From Ferrimicrobium sp. (GTDB lineage: Bacteria > Actinomycetota > Acidimicrobiia > Acidimicrobiales > Acidimicrobiaceae): a stretch of DNA of 64,000 nt. The stretch covers positions 186,001-250,000 of the forward strand of contig NZ_DAHXOI010000001.1 in NCBI RefSeq assembly GCF_027364955.1, read 5' to 3'. The notes beneath the pieces are model-generated. The model made no database searches. It was not told the origin of the DNA and saw nothing but the letters and a program-made list of their open reading frames with translations. Positions 17,717 through 27,257 of the stretch are shown piece by piece (position 1 is the stretch's first letter; the number at the start of each line of letters is the position of its first letter). The translations under genes were made by a program, and so were the position numbers.

Positions 17717-17722
17717 TAGCCT
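17717..17722 (+). promoter_or_regulatory. -10 element for leaderless rnhB
   Basis: TAGCCT, 7 nt, then ATG 17730. An in-frame ATG also sits at 17727, but the spacing favours initiation on the second one. Confidence 0.45.
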
Positions 17723-17729
17723 GTCCATG

Positions 17730-18368
17730 ATGTCGGTGGGTATTGATGAGGTGGGACGGGGTGCCTGGGCTGGTCCACTGGCGGTCGGTGTCGCTTTGGG
17801 CGATGAGAGGATTGCAGGGCATATTCTTAGGCGCCGTCAAACGGATTCGTATTATGACTCGAAGGCACTCTCGCCACAGCGACGGCGCGCGTTGCATGAG
17901 CAGCTCCAAAGTGCAGGGCTAGCTTTTGGTGTTGGGTACGCGACGGCATTGGAGATCGATACCCTCGGGTTAACAGCGGCTCTTGTCGTGGCGGCTGAGC
18001 GAGGGTTGGTCGAGCTGGAGAGGAAGACGACGGCGACCATTGGCGACCACCGTTTGCTGCTCGATGGAAAACACAACTATCTTCAACGCTCCAACGTGCA
18101 GATGATCGTGGGTGGCGATCGTTTGCATCCACTGATCGGGGCGGCCTCGATTGCAGCCAAGTTGGCCCGTGATGCGGTGATGGCTAGCCTTGACCAGGAG
18201 TTGCCCTATTGGGATTTTCTCGCATCGAAGGGGTATGGCTCCAAACGGCACCGATTTGGTCTCCATTGGCAAGGACCTTCAGTTGAGCACCGCCGTTCGT
18301 TTCGGCCGGTGCAAGCGTTGAGTGCGCCCCTGCCCACTCGGTTTTTCTCCCCCCAAGAGGCAAAGTAG
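17730..18368 (+). CDS. rnhB: Ribonuclease HII
   Basis: Degrades RNA in RNA/DNA hybrids and excises single ribonucleotides from DNA. The opening GIDEVGRGAWAGPLAVG carries the conserved Asp-Glu pair; LLLDGKHNY and SIAAKLARDAVM carry the further conserved acidic and basic residues of type 2 RNase H. At 212 residues it has the usual length. The start at the second of two tandem ATGs is chosen from the -10 spacing. It lies divergent from cofC. Confidence 0.95.
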   Translation: MSVGIDEVGRGAWAGPLAVGVALGDERIAGHILRRRQTDSYYDSKALSPQRRRALHEQLQSAGLAFGVGYATALEIDTLGLTAALVVAAERGLVELERKTTATIGDHRLLLDGKHNYLQRSNVQMIVGGDRLHPLIGAASIAAKLARDAVMASLDQELPYWDFLASKGYGSKRHRFGLHWQGPSVEHRRSFRPVQALSAPLPTRFFSPQEAK

Positions 18369-18428
18369 ACTAAAGGATGTGAAAACTAGCAACACGGGAG
18401 CCCGGCGTGCCGATTGGGTGTGTGATTA

Positions 18429-19157
18429 GTGATCGAGTCACAGTCGCATGCAAACGCTGGTCTGCCGCTCTGGGCCCAGCTAGCTGAGGCGCTGCGCGAG
18501 GGGATCGAAGCTGGGCGATACTATCGCCATTTCCCCTCCGAACCTGAACTGGTGGAACGCTACAAGGTGTCACGGTCAACGGTGCGTGAAGCGATACGCT
18601 ATCTGCGCTCCGAGGGGTACCTTGAATCGAGACAGGGTAAAGGCACTTTCGTGGTTGCGCGAGAGAGTTTTGAGTCACTCCACAATCACCGATTTTCCTT
18701 AGCTGGTAGGATCGCAGAGTCTGGACTTGAGGAGGTCGCAGAACTCCTCTGGAAGGGGCTGATCTCCGAACCAGCGCTGGCGCATCGACTCGGGCTGGAG
18801 TCTGAGGAGTTTTATTTGATCGAGCGATTGCGCGGATCCCAACATGAGCGCTTGGCCCTTGAGCGAGCCTACTTGCCACGAGCGAACGCCGATAGTTTCG
18901 AGGATGTTGACCTGACGCAGGTGGGGTCACTCTACGCCGTGCTGCAGTCAGGAACTGGTATCACGGTCACGGCTGGAGCTGACGAGGTTTCCGCTGCGAT
19001 GCCCTCGGCGAACGAAGCTGAATTACTTGGCATTGCCGAGACAGAGCCGGTGTTGGTGGTCGAACGGACGGCCTACTCGCACCAGGAGCTGGTAGAGTTT
19101 CGACGAACGATCCTTGTCCCGGCCCGGGTACGCTTCCGCAGCGAGTGGGGGAGGTAG
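18429..19157 (+). CDS. GntR-family regulator, HutC/UTRA type
   Basis: A 242-residue regulator. The N-terminal winged helix contains FPSEPELVERYKVSRSTVRE, ending in SRQGKGTFV (residues 1-75). A C-terminal UTRA ligand-binding domain runs from about residue 100 to 235 (LERAYLPRANA, ETEPVLVVERTAY). HutC-type regulators sense small metabolites such as amino sugars or organic acids. The GTG start at 18429 is the only sensible one; no strong ribosome site is visible. It stands between rnhB and a pirin gene with no obvious target operon. Confidence 0.88.
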   Translation: MIESQSHANAGLPLWAQLAEALREGIEAGRYYRHFPSEPELVERYKVSRSTVREAIRYLRSEGYLESRQGKGTFVVARESFESLHNHRFSLAGRIAESGLEEVAELLWKGLISEPALAHRLGLESEEFYLIERLRGSQHERLALERAYLPRANADSFEDVDLTQVGSLYAVLQSGTGITVTAGADEVSAAMPSANEAELLGIAETEPVLVVERTAYSHQELVEFRRTILVPARVRFRSEWGR

Positions 19158-19190
19158 TGCCTACCACGAAAAGCGGGCGACTAGCATAAT

Positions 19191-19200
19191 AGTTGCAACT
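19191..19200. repeat. 10-bp palindrome at the pirin start
   Basis: AGTTGCAACT is a perfect palindrome just downstream of TAGCATAAT (19182-19190), a possible -10. It overlaps the most upstream TTG start (19193). It could be an operator for the adjacent GntR regulator, but GntR sites differ between subfamilies. Confidence 0.3.
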
Positions 19201-20161
19201 GCAACGGAAGATGAGGTGTGCCGTGGTATCCAGCGGGCTCGAACAGGCGACCATCGTAACAACTACCGTAGGAGGGGGTGCTCGTGAGCGACTCCCGCGG
19301 AGGCTTATTAAGGCGCCAAGCGGTCTAGAGGGTGAGGGCTTTCCGGTGAAACGAGCCTTCGCTGGGGTGCCGATGTCAGAGCTTGATCCCTTTGTCCACA
19401 TGGATGAGATGGGTGAGGTGGAGTATGGACCAGGCGAGCCAAAAGGCACGCCATGGCATCCCCACCGTGGGTTTGAGACGGTCACCTACCTGATGGAGGG
19501 TCAGTTCGTCCATCAGGACTCAATCGGGGGTGGTGGCAGCCTTGGTCAAGGTGATACGCAGTGGATGACGGCAGGTGCTGGCATTCTCCATATTGAGCGC
19601 CCCCCAGAGGAACTGGTAGTGCAAGGAGGCCTCTTTCACGGACTGCAACTGTGGGTCAATCTACCGTCTCGGCAGAAGTGGGTGGAGCCTCGCTATCAGG
19701 ACATCGGACATCGGAAGGTGGCGGTGGGGACAAGTCCATACCGTGATGTTCGCCTGCGGGTGATCGCGGGTGGTCTCGGCCCTGATCTGCGTGGACCCGG
19801 TGTTGCCTATACCCCGATCAACATGGTGCATGCGACGCTGCATCCGGGTGCACGCCTTTCACTTGACTGGCCAGCTGCCTTCAATCTTCTTATCTACGTG
19901 ATGGAGGGCGCCGTCCAGTTTGGATCGACGCGCGTGGCTGCACAGGCATCGCAGCTAGCAGTCTTTGGCGATGGTGACTTCTTCGAACTGGTCAACCCTG
20001 GTGTCGGTAAAGCGGAGGTGGTTCTCCTGGGTGGCCAGCCTATCGGCGAGCCGGTCGCTCACTATGGACCGTTTGTGATGAATACCCGTGCCGAGCTTGA
20101 ACAGGCGATCGCCGACTTCCAGGCAGGGAGAATGGGTCAGGTCCCTGTCACGCATCTGTGA
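19193..20161 (+). CDS. Pirin-family bicupin protein
   Basis: A protein of about 322 residues from the pirin clade. The N-terminal cupin carries the metal ligands in WHPHRGFETVTYL, and the segment with TAGAGILHIE carries further ligand residues; GGLFHGLQLWVNLP follows and a second cupin occupies the rest. Pirins are iron-binding proteins; some have quercetinase activity and others have regulatory roles. The start is uncertain: TTG 19193, ATG 19211 and GTG 19223 (with GAGGTG four nt upstream) are all in frame. It follows the GntR gene but has its own possible -10. Confidence 0.85.
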   Translation: MQLQRKMRCAVVSSGLEQATIVTTTVGGGARERLPRRLIKAPSGLEGEGFPVKRAFAGVPMSELDPFVHMDEMGEVEYGPGEPKGTPWHPHRGFETVTYLMEGQFVHQDSIGGGGSLGQGDTQWMTAGAGILHIERPPEELVVQGGLFHGLQLWVNLPSRQKWVEPRYQDIGHRKVAVGTSPYRDVRLRVIAGGLGPDLRGPGVAYTPINMVHATLHPGARLSLDWPAAFNLLIYVMEGAVQFGSTRVAAQASQLAVFGDGDFFELVNPGVGKAEVVLLGGQPIGEPVAHYGPFVMNTRAELEQAIADFQAGRMGQVPVTHL

Positions 20162-20239
20162 TTCCTTGATAGGTTTGGCGTCGAACTAGGCTGGATGGAG
20201 CATAGCTGAGCGGACGATAATAGCAGAGGTGGTTGGAGA

Positions 20240-23200
20240 TTGAAGAAAGGGTGGATGGCTCAACTCGTTGGAGTGGTGCTCACACAGCGGAAGGAGCTAT
20301 TCATTGCTCTTGCCACTGCCATCCTCGGAACAGTAGCAACGCTGTTCGTGCCCATCTTTGAGGAGGCCTTTGTCGATTCGCTGCACGGCCATCACGAACA
20401 GGTTGGTTGGCTCGTGGGGCTTATCGTGCTGGCGGTGGCCGCCTTTGGTCTTGCCTTCCTGCGGCGTTTCTTTGGTGGACGTTTGGCCCTTGGTGTCCAA
20501 CACTACCTGAGAACTCGGATCTTCAATCACCTACAGCGCATCGACTTCGCAGCTCACGATACGTTGCAGACCGGTCAGTTGGTCTCCGAGGCGAACGCTG
20601 ACGTCTCCTTGATTCAAGGGTTACTTTCGTTTCTGCCGCGACTGTTTGGTAATGCGCTGCTCGCGCTGCTCTCCATCGTCGTGATGGCGGTGGTGTACTG
20701 GCCTCTTGCACTCTTGGTAGCGTTGTCCCTTGTGCTGATCGGAGCAGCCTCGATACGGTTGCGGAAGCAGATTTTTCCGGTGAGTCTGATCGCGCAGCAG
20801 GAGAAGGGGGCGGTCAACGAGGTTGTTGAGGAGACGGTACGAGGGATCGCCGTCGTCAAGGGATCTGCTCTCGAGGATGTGCTGCTGGATCGTCTTCATG
20901 CGAGGGCTCGACGCCTCTATCGGGCAAGAGTGGCTACGATCTGGCGTCAGGCAAAGCTGCAGGCTTTTCTCCAACTCGTCCCGTTACTCACTGAGGCGCT
21001 GGTGATCGGCATTGGGGGCTATGCGGCCATCAACGGTCATCTTTCGGTTGGCGCCTTTCTTCTTTTTACCACCTACATCGTTGAGTTGATTTTGCCAGTG
21101 CGTCAACTCTCGGTCTTGGTTGCCCTCTCCGAACAGGCGAGGGCTGGCGTGGAGCGCATTTTTGGACTGCTCGAGATCAACCCTGCAATCGTGCAGCCAG
21201 CGGATCCCTATATTCCCGTAGCAGTACAGGGCGCTATCGAGTTCAGCGATGTCCACTTCGCCTATAAGCCAGGGGTGTCGGTCCTCGATGGCTTGAACCT
21301 TAGCATCACACCCGGCGAAACCGTCGCTGTTGTCGGTTCATCTGGCTCTGGCAAGTCGTCGCTCGCCCTTCTCATTCCCCGTTTCTATGAGCCCCAGACG
21401 GGGGCGATCACTATCGATGGTGTGCCAGTAAATCAGTGGGATCTTGGATCCTTGCGCCAATCGATCGGCATCGTCTTCGAGGAGAGCTTTCTGTTCTCTG
21501 ATACCGTGCGGGCCAACATCGCCCTTGGCCGATCAGATATCGGCGAGGATGAGTTGATGCGGGCAGCGCGGGCAGCGCGGGTCCATGAGTTTGTGATGGA
21601 TCTTCCGCAAGGTTACGAGACCGTGGTTGGAGAGCGGGGGGTCCGTCTATCCGGTGGCCAACGACAACGCATTGCACTCGCTCGCGCTCTCCTTGGATCG
21701 CCACCCATACTCATCCTCGACGATGCGACCTCTTCGGTTGATCCGGCAACCGAGGCGGAAATTCTTGACGCGATTGGTTCAGCCGGCGCCGGGCGGACGA
21801 TGATTCTTATCGCTCATCGGCGATCGACCTTACATCTGGCTGACCGTATCGTGCTGATGGATCACGGCCGTATCATCGCGATTGGCACCCACGAGGAACT
21901 GTTGGCAACGGAGCCAGCCTATGTCGAACTCATGAGCGGTGAGTCCGAGGCGCTCGTCGAGACCCCAAGGATGGCTCTTGTGGAGAGTGGCGCCGAACCC
22001 GTCGTCAAACAAGAGGTTCCGGTAGTGGTTCCACGGTTGATCGACCGTTGGGTTGATCTTGGTTGGGTTGATGAGCGCTTTCGATTTGGGAGTCTTTTTA
22101 AGCTCATCCGGGTTGGCGTGATCGTTGGTGCGATATTGGTCGCCCTTGATGCGCTGTTGAGCCTTGCCTCCCCACTTGTGCTGCGCTCGGGTATCGATGT
22201 CGGTGTGCTGCGTCACGCGCGGCCACTGGTCGTCGATGCGGCCCTTGCCCTCGGTATCATCTCCGTGGTCGATCTGATCGTTGTGATCCTCGAACAGGTG
22301 ATTGCAGGACTTGCGGCAGAGAAGTTCTTGCTGCTGTTGCGCTCGCGGATCTTCCAAAAAATCCTTCGCCTCGACATGGACTACTATGAGTCAGAGATGT
22401 CGGGTCGTATTATGACCCGCATGATCAGCGATGTCGATGCCTTTTCAAATCTTGTTCAAAATGGCTTGATCACGGCGCTGGTCTCGGTGGTCTCCTTTGG
22501 TCTTGTGCTGGTGGTGGTGGTGATCATCGCGCCAAGCATCGCGCTCGTCTTGGTCGCTAGCCTGCCGCTGACCATCCTGGCGAGCATCATCTTCCAGCGG
22601 TACTCTAATCGTGCCTATACCACGGCACGAGAACGTATTGCGGCGGTCAACGCCAACTTCCAGGAACAGGTCTCTGGGGTGCGAGCTTCTCGGGCAAAAA
22701 ATCGTGGCCGTGAAGCGATCAATCGCTTTGATTCTTTGAGTAGTGGATATCGCGATGCACGCATGGACGCGCAGAAGGCGATCTCCATCTACTTCCCATT
22801 TTTGTTGATGCTGGCAGACGTCACCACCGCGCTGACGCTGCTCTATGGTGGGAGTCAGGTGTTGAGCCATACGCTAGCGGTTGGGACGTTGTTGGCAGCC
22901 ACGCTCTATGTCAATCAGTTTTTCTCTCCGATCCAACAACTTTCGCAGACCTTTGACCAGTTCCAGCAGGCCCGGGTGGCTGCCCGTCAAATTCGGCGTT
23001 TGATGGCGCGTGATATCTCCATCCATCCCATTGACCATCCCGTCCAACTCGATCAAATCCAGGGCGCAATCGCGTTCCGGGATGTCACCTTCCAGTATCC
23101 CCAAGCAGAGCACCCCTCTCTCGATGCAGTCTCCTTTGATGTCGCCCCAGGTGCGCGTGTTGCGTTCGTTGGCGAGACCGGGGCGGGGAAATCGACGATC

Positions 23201-23785
23201 GCCAAACTGTTGGTGCGATTCTACGATGCGACAGCAGGGCTGGTGATGGTCGACGGAGTCCCGTTGGTCGATCTCGATCTGCATCAGTACCGCCGCCAGG
23301 TCGCCTATCTCCCGCAGGAGCCCTTTCTTTTCACTGGCAGCATCTCCGAAAACGTCTCCTTTGTCCGTCCGGATGCCTCAGCTGCTGAAATCGAGCGCGC
23401 TTGTCGGATGGTTGGGTTGGGTGGCTTCCTTGATCGAAATGATGAGGGGATCAACTACGAGATCGGTGATCGGGGCGTGCGACTTTCAGCTGGACAAAAG
23501 CAGTCAGTCGTGTTGGCCCGGCTCATCATTCAGGACCCGCGGATCGTCATCCTCGACGAGGTCTCTTCCTCACTCGATCTCGTTGCAGAGGCACAGATGC
23601 AGACGGCACTCGATGAGGTCCTGGCTGGCCGGACGACTTTGGTGATTGCGCACCGACTCTCCACCTTGTTAAAGGCGGATCAGATCTACGTGCTGTCGAA
23701 TGGCGCGATCACCGAACAGGGAACACATGCTGACCTCATTGGCCAGGGTGGCCACTACGCATCGCTCTGGGAACTCTCGGCCTAA
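20240..23785 (+). CDS. Double (TMD-NBD-TMD-NBD) ABC exporter, Rv0194-like
   Basis: An 1181-residue full-length ABC exporter in one chain. The first half has six helices then an NBD with Walker A GSSGSGKSS (about 366), signature LSGGQ (about 470) and Walker B ILILDDATS. The second half repeats the layout, with GETGAGKST (about 978), LSAGQ (about 1081) and IVILDEVSSS. NBD1 has Asp in place of the catalytic Glu and NBD2 has the altered signature. These two form the same composite site, so one ATP site is probably degenerate, as in heterodimeric exporters. Length and layout match M. tuberculosis Rv0194, a multidrug efflux pump. TTG start with GGAG upstream. It could export drugs, lipids or peptides. 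Confidence 0.92.
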   Translation: MKKGWMAQLVGVVLTQRKELFIALATAILGTVATLFVPIFEEAFVDSLHGHHEQVGWLVGLIVLAVAAFGLAFLRRFFGGRLALGVQHYLRTRIFNHLQRIDFAAHDTLQTGQLVSEANADVSLIQGLLSFLPRLFGNALLALLSIVVMAVVYWPLALLVALSLVLIGAASIRLRKQIFPVSLIAQQEKGAVNEVVEETVRGIAVVKGSALEDVLLDRLHARARRLYRARVATIWRQAKLQAFLQLVPLLTEALVIGIGGYAAINGHLSVGAFLLFTTYIVELILPVRQLSVLVALSEQARAGVERIFGLLEINPAIVQPADPYIPVAVQGAIEFSDVHFAYKPGVSVLDGLNLSITPGETVAVVGSSGSGKSSLALLIPRFYEPQTGAITIDGVPVNQWDLGSLRQSIGIVFEESFLFSDTVRANIALGRSDIGEDELMRAARAARVHEFVMDLPQGYETVVGERGVRLSGGQRQRIALARALLGSPPILILDDATSSVDPATEAEILDAIGSAGAGRTMILIAHRRSTLHLADRIVLMDHGRIIAIGTHEELLATEPAYVELMSGESEALVETPRMALVESGAEPVVKQEVPVVVPRLIDRWVDLGWVDERFRFGSLFKLIRVGVIVGAILVALDALLSLASPLVLRSGIDVGVLRHARPLVVDAALALGIISVVDLIVVILEQVIAGLAAEKFLLLLRSRIFQKILRLDMDYYESEMSGRIMTRMISDVDAFSNLVQNGLITALVSVVSFGLVLVVVVIIAPSIALVLVASLPLTILASIIFQRYSNRAYTTARERIAAVNANFQEQVSGVRASRAKNRGREAINRFDSLSSGYRDARMDAQKAISIYFPFLLMLADVTTALTLLYGGSQVLSHTLAVGTLLAATLYVNQFFSPIQQLSQTFDQFQQARVAARQIRRLMARDISIHPIDHPVQLDQIQGAIAFRDVTFQYPQAEHPSLDAVSFDVAPGARVAFVGETGAGKSTIAKLLVRFYDATAGLVMVDGVPLVDLDLHQYRRQVAYLPQEPFLFTGSISENVSFVRPDASAAEIERACRMVGLGGFLDRNDEGINYEIGDRGVRLSAGQKQSVVLARLIIQDPRIVILDEVSSSLDLVAEAQMQTALDEVLAGRTTLVIAHRLSTLLKADQIYVLSNGAITEQGTHADLIGQGGHYASLWELSA

Positions 23786-23796
23786 GCGGCGGCGGA

Positions 23797-24648
23797 TCAG
23801 GACTCTCTGATCACCCGCACATGGACCTCCATCGTCGAGGTGCCGCCACCACGGTAGATACCGATCAAGGGAGGGACGTCAGCGTAGTCACGACCACGAC
23901 CGATCACGACGTACCTCTCGGGTTCGAAGACTTGATTCGTTGGATCGAGCGGCAGCCATGAACCGATCCATGCCTCAACCCATGCGTGGCTTTCAGCATC
24001 AATGACCTCGCCGATCGATTCCTCCTGGTCTGGATAGTAATAGCCAGAGACATAGCGAGCTGGTATGCCGAGACGTCTGAGAAAGGCGATACACAGGTGG
24101 GCGAAGTCCTGACAGACGCCTTTGCGTATCGACCAAGCCTCGCTTGCTGACGTGGAGACCGCGGTTGATCCAGCCTCGTAGGTGAGACGTTCGTGGACCA
24201 GGTCTGAGGCCCACTGCGCCGCCTCAGCTGGGTTCGGACGCTCAAGTAGGAGCTCGAGCGCGTTGACAACTTCATCGGAATCCTCGACCAGTGTCAGGGC
24301 AGTAGGATCCAGAAACTCGGCAAAGGTGTCATCGAAGACGGGGTCCCGATAGTGTTGCCAGGGTGGCGAAGGATCTCGTGGGAGCGTGGCTGTTCCCGTC
24401 TGTACGCGGGAACGAGCGATGATCGAGAGCTCTCGGTGGGGTTGATGGACCTCAAATACGTGTGCGAGCGTCCCCCAGTAGTCTTGATAACCCAGTACAT
24501 GAGCCGACGGCGTCACGATCAGACTGCGTTCGAGAACGAACTGCGTCCGATCGGACTGGGGGAGCATTCTTGCTTCGTTCAGAGATCCATCTGATGCGAG
24601 AGAATAGCGATAGTGCGACGAGTGTTCGATGGAGAGAATCCAACTCAT
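23797..24648 (-). CDS. Transglutaminase-like cysteine peptidase-fold protein
   Basis: A 283-residue protein with the bacterial transglutaminase N-terminal domain (IEHSSHYRYS) and a catalytic core. The nucleophile lies in RKGVCQDFAHL, the His in ESHAWVEAW and the Asp in LPLDPTNQ. The ATG overlaps the stop of the alpha-E gene (ATGA). The trio of permuted ATP-grasp, alpha-E and transglutaminase is widely conserved and has been predicted to modify or link peptides or proteins, but its product is unknown. Confidence 0.92.
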   Translation of the reverse strand: MSWILSIEHSSHYRYSLASDGSLNEARMLPQSDRTQFVLERSLIVTPSAHVLGYQDYWGTLAHVFEVHQPHRELSIIARSRVQTGTATLPRDPSPPWQHYRDPVFDDTFAEFLDPTALTLVEDSDEVVNALELLLERPNPAEAAQWASDLVHERLTYEAGSTAVSTSASEAWSIRKGVCQDFAHLCIAFLRRLGIPARYVSGYYYPDQEESIGEVIDAESHAWVEAWIGSWLPLDPTNQVFEPERYVVIGRGRDYADVPPLIGIYRGGGTSTMEVHVRVIRES

Positions 24649-25601
24649 CGCCCACTCCGTGGCAGCGTGGTGGCTACTTCGCGTTGCCACGATTGTCCGC
24701 GGACGTCTCCGAAGTATTGCTGGGTGATGGCATCTGAGGCGAGAGAGCAGGCAAGGCTCAAGTCTTCAAGCAGTGTCTCGATTCGTGTGGTGAGGTCCTC
24801 CCTCGTCAAGAAGGATATCGTGGCTCTTGCCTGGCCGAGGATTCGTTGGGCTGGCGCGGGCGGAGCACTCCGATGGGTGTCGGGTGCGATGTGTTCCAAG
24901 CAGCGCTCGGCCGTCAGTAGGCCAAACTGGACGCTGCGCGGGAACAGGCGGTCGACGAGTAGAAATTCGAGCACATACTCAGGCTCTACTTGACCATGGT
25001 AGGTGCGAATATAGAACTCATACGCAGAACAGTACTTCAACGTCGTGACCCAATCTCGACTTTCTGGTGCGAAGACGAGGCGAAACTTGAGGAGTCGAAG
25101 CGTCATGTCGACACGCTCGATAAAGGTCCCAAGTTGGAGGAATTGCCAACCATCATCGCGTGGGAAGCTCTCGTTGAGGAGGCCGACGGTGATGGCAACC
25201 CGCTCATGGGCAAGGCGGACGTAGCGGAAAAATTCGGAGAGGGAAGTACTTCTGCGAGGCATTTTGACGAGGAGGCGATCAGCGATGTTGATGGCTTCGT
25301 AGACTTCGCTTGGTAACAGTTCCCTTAGCCCTCCAGCGTTTCTTCTGGCAGCAACAATTGAGGATGCGATCGAGTTTGGATGGTCGAGCGAGAAGCCCAG
25401 TGTGGCAAAGAGTGTCGCCGAGTCGGCTTCGTCGCCGTCAAACTTGTCAAAACCGAGGGTAGAGAGGAAGGAACTCTGTGGAGCTGTTGATCCAGACTCG
25501 AGCTCATGGTTGAGGTGTACCTCAAGGATGCGAGCGGTATCATCGGCGCGCTCCAAGTAACGACCTAGCCAGAACAGTGATGCTGCGATGCGGACCAACA
25601 T
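24645..25601 (-). CDS. Alpha-E domain protein
   Basis: A 318-residue all-helical alpha-E (DUF403) protein, starting MLVRIAASLFWLGRYLERADD, the family's signature opening. It has a conserved mid-section SEVYEAINIADRLL and DDGWQFLQLGTFIERVDMT. The function is unknown; its genes almost always accompany permuted ATP-grasp and transglutaminase genes, as here. AGGAG lies nine nt before the ATG; the start overlaps the end of the ATP-grasp gene, so the three genes form a tight operon. Confidence 0.92.
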   Translation of the reverse strand: MLVRIAASLFWLGRYLERADDTARILEVHLNHELESGSTAPQSSFLSTLGFDKFDGDEADSATLFATLGFSLDHPNSIASSIVAARRNAGGLRELLPSEVYEAINIADRLLVKMPRRSTSLSEFFRYVRLAHERVAITVGLLNESFPRDDGWQFLQLGTFIERVDMTLRLLKFRLVFAPESRDWVTTLKYCSAYEFYIRTYHGQVEPEYVLEFLLVDRLFPRSVQFGLLTAERCLEHIAPDTHRSAPPAPAQRILGQARATISFLTREDLTTRIETLLEDLSLACSLASDAITQQYFGDVRGQSWQREVATTLPRSGR

Positions 25602-25602
25602 C

Positions 25603-27159
25603 TCATTGCTCCTGTTGTTTCGTGCTTTGTAGCGGGTGATCTGGCTCAGGAACAGTCGCCTGATGGGCAAGATGTTCGCCAGCTGCGACGCCGTTGGTGG
25701 GATGGAGATCGACCTTGTCTGCGGTGGCATCGAGTACCCAGGTGTCCTTGGAACCGCCTCCCTGGGAGGAGTTGACGATCAGTGAGCCCTTCGGCAAGGC
25801 CACCCGTGTGAGCCCTCCAGGAAGCACCCAGATGCGATCCCCTTGGTTGATGACAAACGGACGTAGGTCGATATGTCGGGGTTCGATACCTTCAGGAACT
25901 CTGGTTGGACAGGTCGACAGCCGGACCACCTCTTGGGCAATCCAGCCACGAGGGTTCGCAAGTATCGCTGCTCTCGCCGCAATGAGCGTCGCCTCGTCGG
26001 CATCAGGTCCGATCACGATCCCGGCACCACCCGAGGCATCGACTGGCTTGAGCACGAGTTGGTCGAGCCTGTCGATGACCCATGAACGGACATCGGGGTC
26101 CTCAAGCCGATAGGTTGGAACGTTTGCGAGAATCGGCTCCTCACCAAGATAATAACGAATCATATCGGGAACATAGGTATAGGTGAGTTTGTCGTCGGCG
26201 ACGCCATTGCCGATTGCATTCGCGACGGTGAGGTTACCCGCACGGATACAGGTGACGAGGCCAGGTACGCCAAGCAACGAGGAGGGCTCAAAGTAGAGCG
26301 GGTCGAGGTAATCGTCACTGATGCGTCGGTAGATGACATCGACTCGCTGGTCCCCCTCAGTGGTATGGAGATAACAGATACCGTCCCGACAGGCTAGATC
26401 GCCTCCTTCAACGAGATCCACACCCATCTGCCGAGCAAGAAAGGTGTGCTCGAAGTAGGCGGCGTTGTGGATGCCAGGTGTGAGGAGGACCACTTTTGGA
26501 TCCGAAGTCGCGCTTTGAGGGGCCGCCGCCACGAGGGCGCGGAGGAGCTCTGTCGGGTAGTTTGCTACTGGTCGCACTCGGTTTCCACGAAAGAACTCTG
26601 GAAAGATGCGCGTCATACTCCGCCGATTTTCGAGTACGTAGGAGACTCCCGACGGGGTTCGCAGGTTGTCCTCAAGCACCATCAGTTTCCCATCATGGCC
26701 CCTCACAATGTCCATGCCCGAGATGTGGATGCGAACACCGTTGGCTGGTGCCAGTCCGTAGGCCTGTCGAATGAAGAGTGGGGAGGAGAGAACGAGCCGG
26801 TGAGGGATGATTCGATCTCGGAAGATCCGCTGTTGAGTGAAGACGTCGTCGAGGAAGGCCTCGAGTGCACGGACTCGTTGGATGACACCGCTCTCGAGAT
26901 AGGCCCACTCCTGTGAGGAGATGATCCTCGGGATCGGGTCAAGCGGGAAGGGTGCCTCCAGTCCTGCGAAGGAGTAGGTGACACCACGGTCACGGAACGA
27001 GAGGTCTCGCTCTTGGCATCGCTGCTCGAACTCGGTCTCGCTGAGCTCCTGCAGTGCGCTGTAGAGCTCCATGCAACCTGGCCGTGGAAGTCCTGGCGCA
27101 GTGAGCACCTCGTCGAAGGTGTTCGAGATCACGTATGCGTCAAGGAGGGTATTCTCCAT
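25603..27159 (-). CDS. Circularly permuted ATP-grasp type 2 protein
   Basis: A 518-residue ATP-dependent carboxylate-amine-ligase-like enzyme. Family features include FPLDPIPRIISSQEW near residue 70, HISGMDIVRGHDGKLMVLED, an LRTPSGVSYVLENR loop, LTPGIHN, LKPVDASGGAGIVIGP and SLIVNSSQGGGSKDTWV. It is the first gene of the operon with the alpha-E and transglutaminase genes and would make an amide or peptide-like bond; the substrate is unknown. The N-terminus is slightly longer than usual. TAAGGT ends 6 nt before the ATG, consistent with a leaderless message. Confidence 0.92.
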   Translation of the reverse strand: MENTLLDAYVISNTFDEVLTAPGLPRPGCMELYSALQELSETEFEQRCQERDLSFRDRGVTYSFAGLEAPFPLDPIPRIISSQEWAYLESGVIQRVRALEAFLDDVFTQQRIFRDRIIPHRLVLSSPLFIRQAYGLAPANGVRIHISGMDIVRGHDGKLMVLEDNLRTPSGVSYVLENRRSMTRIFPEFFRGNRVRPVANYPTELLRALVAAAPQSATSDPKVVLLTPGIHNAAYFEHTFLARQMGVDLVEGGDLACRDGICYLHTTEGDQRVDVIYRRISDDYLDPLYFEPSSLLGVPGLVTCIRAGNLTVANAIGNGVADDKLTYTYVPDMIRYYLGEEPILANVPTYRLEDPDVRSWVIDRLDQLVLKPVDASGGAGIVIGPDADEATLIAARAAILANPRGWIAQEVVRLSTCPTRVPEGIEPRHIDLRPFVINQGDRIWVLPGGLTRVALPKGSLIVNSSQGGGSKDTWVLDATADKVDLHPTNGVAAGEHLAHQATVPEPDHPLQSTKQQEQ

Positions 27160-27165
27160 AGCGCA

Positions 27166-27171
27166 ACCTTA
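27166..27171 (-). promoter_or_regulatory. -10 element for the ATP-grasp operon
   Basis: TAAGGT on the minus strand followed by 6 nt and ATG 27159; no Shine-Dalgarno. It would drive the three-gene ATP-grasp / alpha-E / transglutaminase operon. Confidence 0.4.
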
Positions 27172-27257
27172 GCAGATCTGGTTCGACGATTTTCCCAAGC
27201 AACATGTTGTTCATCGTTGTTATGAGAGTATGTGCGGTCGAACCTACGCCAGAAAAG

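Noticed and set aside
21550-21590. GCGGGCAGC tandem unit in the ABC exporter gene
   Set aside because: Only two to three copies in a coding Arg-Ala-Ala helix; ordinary coding redundancy.
27197-27212. CAACATGTTG palindrome as a second LexA box
   Set aside because: It lacks the CGAAC/GTTCG arms; only the 27258 site fits the consensus.
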